A stretch of 7,178 nt of DNA, taken from Candidatus Peregrinibacteria bacterium. GTDB taxonomy: Bacteria; Patescibacteriota; Gracilibacteria; UM-FILTER-43-11. Location: assembly GCA_016927155.1 (NCBI GenBank), contig JAFGNE010000034.1, forward strand, positions 1 to 7,178. The letters are read 5' to 3'. How positions within the stretch are numbered: position 1 is the stretch's first letter; each line of letters opens with the position of its first letter. A program made the translations under genes and the position numbers. The notes below the pieces were generated by a model. That model saw nothing but the letters and a program-made list of their open reading frames with translations. It was not told where the DNA came from and ran no database searches. Shown piece by piece: positions 1 through 5,290 of the stretch.

Positions 1-620
1 CCCACGATGATCACGTCGGGGTCCTGGCGCATGGAGGCCCGCAGGGCGTTTTGGAACGAGGAAGTATGGGTGCCCACTTCCCGCTGCTCAATGACGCATT
101 TATCGTTCGGAATGATGTATTCGATGGGGTCTTCAATAGTGATGATGTGGGCTTCGCGGTTCTTGTTCATATAGTTGAGGATGGCCGCGAGGCTGGTGGT
201 TTTGCCCTGCCCCGTGGGGCCCACGATCAGGAAAAATCCTTGCCGGTAATCTTCGGCGATATTCCTGAAAATGGGCGGGAGCCCAAGTTGTTCAAAGCTT
301 AAAATCCGGTTGGAGATGAGGCGCAGGGAAAGCGAAAGCCCGCTATTTTGGCGGAAGAGGTTCCCGCGCATGCGGTAATCGTTGCCGTAGCTCATGGCGA
401 AATCCACGTTGCCGTTTTGTGTGAAATACGCGTTTTGTTCCTTGTTCAGGTACTCCTCGAACTCAGACGTCCCTTCCATCATGAGGAACGGTTCGGCGTC
501 CTCAACCACAAAAAGCTTGCCGCTGATGCGTAAAATGGGCTTTTGGCCTGTTTGGAAATGGATATCGGACGCGTTGCGGTTTATCGCAAGGTCGATAATC
601 TTGATCATGTTATTGTTCAT
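1..620 (-). CDS. pilT: Type IV pilus retraction ATPase PilT, N-terminal 207 residues (3' end outside window)
   Basis: Hexameric cytoplasmic ATPase that depolymerises the type IV pilus at the inner-membrane base, powering retraction, twitching and DNA uptake. The frame is open from the ATG at 618-620 to the window edge. The N-terminal PAS-like domain (about residues 1-110) has the family signature ASDIHF at 17-22. The RecA-like domain follows: Walker A GPTGQGKTT at 134-142 with K140 and T141, the Asp box TIEDPIE at 161-167, the PilT-type QREVGTHT at 179-186, and the start of Walker B, DPDVIIVG, at the edge. The QREVG segment and short N-terminus fit PilT better than the assembly ATPase PilB. 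The catalytic Walker B Glu, His box and C-terminus are not visible. The Walker A carries Gln where Ser is usual (GPTGSGKS), which is compatible with the GxxGxGK[ST] consensus. No Shine-Dalgarno precedes the ATG. An in-frame ATG at codon 5 is the only nearby alternative start. It is transcribed divergently from the Cys-rich gene. Confidence 0.95.
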   Translation of the reverse strand, partial: MNNNMIKIIDLAINRNASDIHFQTGQKPILRISGKLFVVEDAEPFLMMEGTSEFEEYLNKEQNAYFTQNGNVDFAMSYGNDYRMRGNLFRQNSGLSLSLRLISNRILSFEQLGLPPIFRNIAEDYRQGFFLIVGPTGQGKTTSLAAILNYMNKNREAHIITIEDPIEYIIPNDKCVIEQREVGTHTSSFQNALRASMRQDPDVIIV

Positions 621-642
621 GGTTTTGTTTAATAATCTTTAA

Positions 643-671
643 ATTATACCAAAAAACGGAACAAAGGGCAA
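643..671 (-). promoter_or_regulatory. Sigma70-type promoter of pilT
   Basis: Read on the minus strand, TTGCCC (671-666) is followed by a 17-bp spacer and a perfect TATAAT (648-643) preceded by TGG, giving an extended -10 element. The predicted transcription start is near 636, leaving a leader of about 16 nt before the pilT ATG. That leader has no purine-rich ribosome binding site. Confidence 0.7.
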
Positions 672-693
672 GGGATACGGATGATGATGTTTA

Positions 694-702
694 TGGTAAA
701 AT
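694..702 (+). promoter_or_regulatory. Extended -10 promoter of the Cys-rich protein gene
   Basis: TGGTAAAAT is a one-mismatch extended -10 box. No recognisable -35 hexamer lies 16-18 bp upstream, as is common for TG-extended promoters. The predicted start near 709 gives a leader of about 18 nt, of sequence CCAGTAAACCC followed by T residues, with no Shine-Dalgarno. It lies back to back with the pilT promoter; the two -10 boxes are about 45 bp apart. Confidence 0.5.
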
Positions 703-726
703 GCCCCCAGTAAACCCTTATTTTTT

Positions 727-1896
727 GTGAAAAAAGCCATTATTCCCCTTTTAGCCCTCTTTATACTGCTTGCCGTCGGTTATTTCGCGCTATTCAGCGG
801 TTCGGCTTCTTTTAAGCAAACCTTGGATCCGGGAGTTTCCGTCCTTAAAATCACCCATGCCGATAGCGCCGACTTCCAAATCGTCGTGGGCGGCACCGAC
901 CGGATAACCGCCGACCTTGAAGGGCCTGCCGACGAAACCAAAAAAGCCCGTTTTTTCAGGTCCGGCGGTACCGCGGAATTCGGTTTTTCCGAGGACTGGA
1001 AACAGGTAAGCGGGACGATTACCGTCCCCCAAGGCACTTTGCTCGACATTTCCCAGTCGGAAAAATCAGGCCTGACAGTCCGTGACGGGAAAGGGGAAAG
1101 GAAAACCGGTGGCGCCGGCTCATTTTTGGTCGATACCGTTTCCGCCTCGAGCATTACCCTGGGCGGCGGAGGAGCTACAATCATTGGCTGGGACGATGTG
1201 GTCGTGTGGGATCCCGATACCTGGGACGTTTTTGATTTGGATGAAGATGATGAAGGAGAGGGGACAGAAAATGAAATTTCAGGGAATGAAACGCCGGAAG
1301 CCCCCGATTGCAGTATCGGTTCGCAAAGCATACGGAATTACTGCTGTTCCCTCCAAAACACCACGGTTTCCCATGCCGAATGTCCCGGTAACTGGATTTT
1401 TGACAACACCCTGCGGGGCTGCCGTTACCGATGCGATACCGTTAGCCCAAATCAGCCCCCGCCATCTTCGCCGCCCGCCGATTGTTCGGTAGGCGCGCAG
1501 GAAGTCCGTGATTATTGTTGCGCCCGGGAGCACTCCGGCCAGCAGGGCGGTGATTGCGTTGGCAAATGGGTTTTTAATAATGAAATCCTGAATTGCGCTT
1601 ACCGCTGCCTGACGGCGGAGGAATTGGAGCAGTATTACCATGAGGACGGCGCCGATGAGCCCATCGATCCCATAAGTCAATTATGTTCCCATTCATCAAC
1701 CCAGGAAGAACAGGACAGATGTTGCGACGATAACCTTAAAAATAACCTTTCCATCGGTCCGCACCCCGGTTTTCCCGACTGCATCGGAAAATGGCATTTT
1801 GAGGATAACGAATGCCAGTTCCAGTGCGCCACCTATGAGGAAATGGTGCAGATATTGGGCGAGCTGAGGCGCCAAGCGGAACAAAACCAGGAATAA
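727..1896 (+). CDS. Membrane-anchored extracellular protein with three six-Cys repeats, function unknown
   Basis: 389 aa, not assigned to a known family. The start is GTG at 727: the next methionine is residue 374, so no alternative ATG exists. Residues 1-3 (MKK) and a hydrophobic stretch at 4-23 form an uncleaved anchor or signal peptide with no obvious cleavage motif. Residues 29-120 look beta-rich and resemble DUF4097-type putative adhesin domains (alternating hydrophobics, VSGTITVPQG at 94-103); this is a weak resemblance. Residues 143-172 are Gly- and Trp-rich (SSITLGGGG, then WDDVVVWDPDTW). Residues 170-193 are an acidic low-complexity spacer. Three repeats follow, at about 194-238, 252-296 and 319-369, separated by Pro-rich and acidic spacers. 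All 18 cysteines of the protein lie in these repeats, which points to disulfide-stabilised modules outside the cytoplasm. The C-terminus is a short charged helix. Surface attachment or ligand binding is plausible but is inference. No Shine-Dalgarno is present. Confidence 0.85.
   Translation: MKKAIIPLLALFILLAVGYFALFSGSASFKQTLDPGVSVLKITHADSADFQIVVGGTDRITADLEGPADETKKARFFRSGGTAEFGFSEDWKQVSGTITVPQGTLLDISQSEKSGLTVRDGKGERKTGGAGSFLVDTVSASSITLGGGGATIIGWDDVVVWDPDTWDVFDLDEDDEGEGTENEISGNETPEAPDCSIGSQSIRNYCCSLQNTTVSHAECPGNWIFDNTLRGCRYRCDTVSPNQPPPSSPPADCSVGAQEVRDYCCAREHSGQQGGDCVGKWVFNNEILNCAYRCLTAEELEQYYHEDGADEPIDPISQLCSHSSTQEEQDRCCDDNLKNNLSIGPHPGFPDCIGKWHFEDNECQFQCATYEEMVQILGELRRQAEQNQE
1306..1440 (+). 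repeat. Cys-repeat module 1 of 3 (protein residues 194-238)
   Basis: Cysteines at residues 195, 206, 207, 219, 232 and 236 (spacing 11, 1, 12, 13, 4). The core is RNYCC, then C-P-G-N-W-x-F-D-N, then CRYRC. Trp and Phe sit 4 and 6 residues after the fourth Cys, as in the other modules. Confidence 0.85.
1480..1614 (+). repeat. Cys-repeat module 2 of 3 (protein residues 252-296)
   Basis: Cysteines at residues 253, 264, 265, 277, 290 and 294, exactly the spacing of module 1 (11, 1, 12, 13, 4). The core is RDYCC, C-V-G-K-W-x-F-N-N, CAYRC. The DNA has diverged far more than the Cys pattern, so the duplication is not recent. A Pro/Ser-rich linker (NQPPPSSPP, 242-250) separates it from module 1. Confidence 0.85.
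1681..1833 (+). repeat. Cys-repeat module 3 of 3 (protein residues 319-369)
   Basis: Cysteines at residues 320, 332, 333, 352, 363 and 367 (spacing 12, 1, 19, 11, 4). The same CC pair, C-I-G-K-W-x-F and final CxxxC are kept. The loop between the CC pair and the fourth Cys is 7 residues longer and the next loop 2 shorter, so this is the most divergent copy. Confidence 0.8.
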
Positions 1897-1921
1897 ACGT
1901 CAAAAAAGCTAAAAAATAAAA

Positions 1922-1939
1922 ATGGCTTAAAAAAGCCAT
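1922..1939 (-). terminator. Hairpin with T-tract only in the minus direction
   Basis: A perfect 7-bp stem ATGGCTT / AAGCCAT with a four-A loop. On the plus strand it is followed by AAATATG, not a T-tract. On the minus strand it is followed by TTTTTATTTTTT, so it can terminate antisense transcription coming towards the Cys-rich gene, for example read-through from the ATPase gene. Confidence 0.45.
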
Positions 1940-1947
1940 AAATATGA

Positions 1948-1976
1948 ATGATAAAATATTTTTAATCATATTTTTT
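1948..1976 (+). terminator. AT-rich intrinsic terminator of the Cys-rich gene
   Basis: ATGAT (1948-1952) pairs with ATCAT (1965-1969), extended after one mismatch by three A-T pairs, and is followed by a run of six T at 1971-1976. It lies about 50 nt past the stop codon. The stem has a single G-C pair, so its strength is uncertain. Confidence 0.4.
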
Positions 1977-1998
1977 AATTTATGTACATATAATCTTC

Positions 1999-2026
1999 TT
2001 GCAAAGAAAATTTGGTTTGATATAAT
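1999..2026 (+). promoter_or_regulatory. Strong sigma70-type promoter of the structured RNA
   Basis: TTGCAA (1999-2004), a 16-bp spacer, then a perfect TATAAT (2021-2026) preceded by TGA, an extended -10. An AT-rich tract at 1940-1995 lies upstream and could act as an UP element. This is the best promoter match in the window, yet no ORF follows it on this strand. The predicted start, 2032-2033, coincides with the first base of a 6-bp hairpin. Confidence 0.75.
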
Positions 2027-2032
2027 GTCATG

Positions 2033-2512
2033 ATTTCTTCATTTGAAATCGTCACCAATCAGCCCCCGCCTCGGACAACAATCAAAACAAATGTTCCGGC
2101 ACGGCGACGGGTCAGATTGGCCCCACTAGGTCATTTACATCACCAAAAAAGTAGAGTCCTGGGGAGATTACGCCAAAAGGCCAAAATCAAAACAAAAACA
2201 AATTAGTTTTATCTTTCGCCTTTTGGAATCCCCCCTAGGCTTTACGCTGCAGCCCGGTGCCGACTCGCATGGGCTCAACCCCCTATGTTCTGTTACTTGT
2301 TTTATATAAAAACCAAAACAAACGTAACACCCAAGAGCACGTCTTGGAAGGACGAAAACAAAAACCAAAGTACAGCTTAGGACTATTCCGGCCTAGTCAC
2401 CCGGCATTGTCCCGCCCTGAGGTTAACCTGGCATGTTGTAAATATGCCGCACGGCTGACCGCTAATCAGGGCCCGACAAAAATCCCCCACCGCAAGGTTG
2501 GGGGTTTTTGTT
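2033..2512 (+). ncRNA. Candidate stand-alone structured RNA, about 480 nt, unidentified
   Basis: No credible ORF lies between the promoter at 1999-2026 and the terminator at 2476-2511, but the stretch is dense in helices. (1) GATTTC 2032-2037 / GAAATC 2045-2050. (2) CCAATC 2055-2060 / GATTGG 2115-2120, continued by CCC/GGG, GCC/GGC and a CGGA..ACA / TGTTCCG tip. (3) CCT-GGGG-GATT 2158-2169 / AATC-CCCC-AGG 2227-2239, capped by a perfect 9-bp stem CCAAAAGGC 2173-2181 / GCCTTTTGG 2218-2226. (4) AGCCC 2251-2255 / GGGCT 2271-2275, with GTGC/GCAT inside. (5) TGTTAC-TTGTTTT 2291-2303 / AAAACAA-GTAACA 2315-2329. (6) CCAAGA 2331-2336 / TCTTGG 2342-2347. (7) GACTA 2381-2385 / TAGTC 2394-2398. (8) TTGTC + GCCCTGA 2407-2420 / TCAGGGC + GACAA 2466-2479, enclosing GGTTA/TGACC and GGCAT/ATGCC. 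A/C-rich unpaired linkers separate or cap them. I could not match it to tmRNA, RNase P RNA, 6S or SRP RNA. Helix pairing is by eye, and no covariation is available. Confidence 0.65.
2476..2511. terminator. Bidirectional intrinsic terminator
   Basis: ACAAAAA (2476-2482), CCCCC and ACC pair with GGT, GGGGG and TTTTTGT (to 2511) around a GCAA (GNRA) tetraloop, with one-T bulges on each side. The plus strand ends in TTTTTGTT and the minus strand in ATTTTTGT. It therefore ends both the structured RNA (plus) and the P-type ATPase transcript, whose stop codon lies 20 nt away. The 5' base overlaps the closing GACAA helix of the RNA, so the two pairings compete. Confidence 0.85.
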
Positions 2513-2530
2513 AATATCTGTCTTTCGCGC

Positions 2531-5254
2531 TTAAATATGCTTAAAGTTCCGGAAAGCTTTATAAATTTCGCCCAAAAGGAGTACCGAAGCGGAAAAGGCG
2601 ATAGGAATAATCAGTTCGGAAGCGTTGAGGGGGGCGAAATGGAAGAGCTCATGGAAAAAGGGGGCATAGATCACAAAAAGCGTGAGGAGGGCTGAGAAAA
2701 ATATAGCCAGGATCATGTTACGGCTAACCCCTGTTAAAAATACCGATTGGCGTAAAGATTGCATATTGAGGGCGTTGAAAAATTGGGTGAAGCACATCAC
2801 GATAAAAACGGCGGCGCGCGCCTTTTCAAGGCCAAAGGGTAGAAAAAAATGAAAAACCGAGAGCGAAGCGGTGGCCATGACAAGAACGATCAAAAGAACA
2901 AAAGGAAGCGCTTCACGGTTCAGGATTTCTTCATTTTTGTTCCTGGGTTTGTTTTTTAGGGTGTCCCCATGGCCGGGTTCGGCGGCCAGCGCTAAAGCGG
3001 GCGCGGCATCAGTGACCAAATTCATCCAAAGCACTTGGGTGGCAAGGAGCGGAAGGGGATAACCGAGCAGGAGCGTGAGGATGATGGTGGCCGCTTCGGC
3101 AAAGTTGGTAGAAAGAAGAAAGATGCTGGATTGGCGCGTGTTGGTAAACACGATCCTTCCTTCTTCCACGGCATTCACTATGGAAGCGAAGTTGTCATCC
3201 GCTAGCACCATAGAGCTCGATTCACGAGCCACATCCGTACCGATAATGCCCATGGCGATCCCGATATCCGCTTTTTTTAGGGCAGGAGCGTCATTCACGC
3301 CATCCCCCGTCATGGCCACAATGTGGCCATGTTTTTGCAGGGTTTCGGCAATTTTCAGTTTCATTTTGGGGGTTAGCCGCGCAAACACGCGGGTATGGCG
3401 CACGGCTTCATCGAATTTTGCGGGGGAAAATTTTTCAAGTTCCGCTTCCGTCAGGGCTTCATGGCATTTCCCGGCATGAGTTTTAGGGAGTATCCCGATC
3501 CGTTTGGCAATAGCAATGGCCGTTTCCTTATGGTCTCCTGTAGCCATGATCACCCGGATTCCGGCAGCTTTTGCTTTGGCTACGGCTTCAGCCGCTTCCG
3601 CGCGCGGAGGGTCCATCATCCCCACCACGCCCACAAGGGTAAGCCCATCCACCAGTTTTTCATTTAAGGCATCCGTTCCCGCGGAGACGTTTTTGTAGGC
3701 GATCCCGATGACCCTCATGGCGTTTTTGGCCAGCTTGTTCACTTCCGCCTCCATTTCTTTTTTATCCTCAGCTGTCATTTTGGCTTCTCCCGAAGGTAAG
3801 AGAATCGAGTCTGTCCGCATCAGGATCGCTTCGGGAGCGCCCACAACAAAAATTTCTTTGTCTTTGGAATGTTTTTCAATTAAAACTGAAAGGGAGGCTC
3901 GGTATTTAAGTTCCGGATTGAACGGCATGTCATCCAGCAGTTTTTCAGAGGCAAGGAGCATGTCTTTTTTTAGCCCGGCTTTATCGGCCAGCACCACAAG
4001 CGCCGCTTCCGTCGGGTCGCCGATTACCTGATAATCCTCATTGTTTTCTTCCTTAATGATGCGGGCCGCGTTACAAAGGGCGGCAATATGGAGCAACCTA
4101 GAAAGGCGGGGATTATCCAGGGGGACAAAACTTTTTTTGTTTTGCAGGAATTCCCCATCCGGTTTCCACCCTTTACCCGTTATGCTTATCGTTTCCTCAC
4201 GCGGGAGCGCGATTTTTTCCGCCATCATCGTGTTTTCCGTGAGTGTCCCCGTCTCGTCCGTCAGGATGACATCCACCACGCCTAATGTTTCGGTAGCAGG
4301 AAGAGATCGGATAACGGCATTCCTTTTAGCCATGCGGTGAGCGCCGACAGAAAGCACGATGGCCAGGATTGCCGGCAAGCCTTCGGGTATCCCCGCCACG
4401 AGGGTGGCAATGGTGAACAGGAAAATTTCCGTGAAAGCGAAACCGCGGATAAAATAACCCACTAAAAACGTCAGCGTCGCCCCGGTTGCCGCCATGATTC
4501 CCATATGGAATGTAAGCTTTTCAACCTTTTGCGCGAAATGGCTTTTTGCTTCTTTAATGCCTTTGATGGAAACGGCGATACGGCCGATGGCGGTTTCGGC
4601 GCCTGTTCCCGTCACAATGGCCTTGGCATGCCCCGCTGCCGCGAAAGTCCCCATAAAAACCATATTGGCGCGATCCGCCAGTCCTGTTTTTTCGGGAAAG
4701 GGTTTTATGGTTTTGTCGATAGGCATTGATTCCCCGGTAAGCGAAGATTCCACCGCACGGAAATTGTGACATTCAAGCAAGCGCGCGTCCGCGGGAAAAC
4801 GGTCCCCTTCCTCCAAAAAAATAATATCCCCCGGTACAAGTTCGCGGGCGGGGACCTGATGCAGTTCGCCATTGCGGAATACTTTGGCGACAGACACGAT
4901 CATTTTTTTCAGGGCCTCAATGGCTTTTTCCGCGCGGTATTCCTGGATAAAACCGATGATGGCGTTCAGGACGATAATCGCCAGGATCACATAAACGTCG
5001 ACTAAGTTTCCCAGGGCATAAGAAATCGCCGCCGCCGCGAAAAGCACATAAATCATGGCGCTCGCGAATTGTTTGAGGAATAGGAAAAACGCGTTTTTTT
5101 TCTCTTGCGCCTGAATTTCATTGGGGCCGTATTGGGCCAGCCGGGTTTTCGCTTCCGCAGAAGCCAAGCCGCTTGGCTTGGAACCGAGTTCTTTCAATAC
5201 TTTTTCGGCGGGCTTGGCATGAAAGAAATGGTCATTTTGATTTTGGTGTTCCAT
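2531..5254 (-). CDS. SERCA-like type II P-type cation-transporting ATPase with variant DETGT motif
   Basis: 907 aa, full length for the family. It pumps a cation (probably Ca2+, possibly Mn2+ or Na+) across the cytoplasmic membrane by ATP hydrolysis. An N-terminal cation-ATPase domain (12-50) is followed by ten predicted membrane segments: M1-M2 about 55-106, M3-M4 249-306, M5-M10 709-901. The A domain has TGES at 173-176. M4 has PEGLP at 290-294 (E291 = SERCA E309). M5 has N717 and E720, and M6 has N745, T748 and D749, matching SERCA N768, E771, N796, T799 and D800. The M8 position of SERCA E908 is Leu834. The P domain has D333 in TDETGTLT, DPPR 548-551, TGD 572-574 and TGDGVNDAP 649-657. 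The canonical DKTGT lysine is Glu334, and the KGAPE lysine of the N domain is Val471. No frameshift is present and other motifs are intact, so it is probably functional. The ATG at 5254 is preceded by its own extended -10 promoter and a palindrome, with no Shine-Dalgarno. Confidence 0.95.
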   Translation of the reverse strand: MEHQNQNDHFFHAKPAEKVLKELGSKPSGLASAEAKTRLAQYGPNEIQAQEKKNAFFLFLKQFASAMIYVLFAAAAISYALGNLVDVYVILAIIVLNAIIGFIQEYRAEKAIEALKKMIVSVAKVFRNGELHQVPARELVPGDIIFLEEGDRFPADARLLECHNFRAVESSLTGESMPIDKTIKPFPEKTGLADRANMVFMGTFAAAGHAKAIVTGTGAETAIGRIAVSIKGIKEAKSHFAQKVEKLTFHMGIMAATGATLTFLVGYFIRGFAFTEIFLFTIATLVAGIPEGLPAILAIVLSVGAHRMAKRNAVIRSLPATETLGVVDVILTDETGTLTENTMMAEKIALPREETISITGKGWKPDGEFLQNKKSFVPLDNPRLSRLLHIAALCNAARIIKEENNEDYQVIGDPTEAALVVLADKAGLKKDMLLASEKLLDDMPFNPELKYRASLSVLIEKHSKDKEIFVVGAPEAILMRTDSILLPSGEAKMTAEDKKEMEAEVNKLAKNAMRVIGIAYKNVSAGTDALNEKLVDGLTLVGVVGMMDPPRAEAAEAVAKAKAAGIRVIMATGDHKETAIAIAKRIGILPKTHAGKCHEALTEAELEKFSPAKFDEAVRHTRVFARLTPKMKLKIAETLQKHGHIVAMTGDGVNDAPALKKADIGIAMGIIGTDVARESSSMVLADDNFASIVNAVEEGRIVFTNTRQSSIFLLSTNFAEAATIILTLLLGYPLPLLATQVLWMNLVTDAAPALALAAEPGHGDTLKNKPRNKNEEILNREALPFVLLIVLVMATASLSVFHFFLPFGLEKARAAVFIVMCFTQFFNALNMQSLRQSVFLTGVSRNMILAIFFSALLTLFVIYAPFFHELFHFAPLNASELIIPIAFSASVLLLGEIYKAFRNFKHI

Positions 5255-5256
5255 AA

Positions 5257-5275
5257 AAAAGCTTATTAAGCTTTT
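5257..5275. promoter_or_regulatory. Perfect 19-bp palindrome in the ATPase leader, possible operator
   Basis: AAAAGCTTA (5257-5265) and TAAGCTTTT (5267-5275) are exact inverted repeats around one central base. The element starts 2 bp before the ATPase ATG, covers the predicted transcription start near 5271, and ends 2 bp from the -10 box. This placement suits a dimeric repressor site. As RNA it could form only a weak AT-rich hairpin. No regulator gene is visible in the window. Confidence 0.4.
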
Positions 5276-5277
5276 CT

Positions 5278-5286
5278 ATTATAACA
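5278..5286 (-). promoter_or_regulatory. Extended -10 promoter of the P-type ATPase gene
   Basis: On the minus strand the sequence reads TGTTATAAT, a perfect extended -10. No good -35 match lies upstream, and that region is the 3' end of the aminotransferase gene. The start predicted near 5271 leaves a leader of about 17 nt. It implies the ATPase can be expressed independently of the upstream metabolic genes. Confidence 0.6.
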
Positions 5287-5290
5287 TCGC

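Noticed and set aside
780..1331. 183-codon minus-strand ORF opposite the Cys-rich gene
   Set aside because: A shadow frame of a gene with a start, anchor and repeat structure; its Ser/Pro-rich translation is the usual antisense artefact.
1989..1994. Additional TATAAT upstream of the RNA promoter
   Set aside because: No TG extension or -35 match is present and it sits in a very AT-rich tract, so chance is likely; the box at 2021-2026 is far better.
2168..2368. 66-codon minus-strand ORF over the structured RNA
   Set aside because: It is antisense to the promoter-driven RNA, shows no family resemblance, and is explained by chance openness of a low-complexity A/C-rich region.
2033..2512. Identification as tmRNA or RNase P RNA
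   Set aside because: There is no tRNA-like T-arm or CCA end and no tag-peptide frame for tmRNA. The RNase P conserved blocks are absent on the plus strand. An ACAGAAC string on the minus strand (around 2287-2293) is isolated and lacks the other RNase P elements.
2257..2514. 85-codon plus-strand ORF inside the intergenic region
   Set aside because: It starts within helix 4 of the predicted RNA and runs through the terminator hairpin. Its translation is Lys/Gln/Thr-rich with no recognisable motif, and no start signal is evident.
5257..5275. Palindrome plus T-tract as an intrinsic terminator for the aminotransferase
   Set aside because: The stem is nearly all A-T with only two G-C pairs and the T-run abuts the ATPase ATG; an operator or leader element fits better, though weak termination cannot be excluded.
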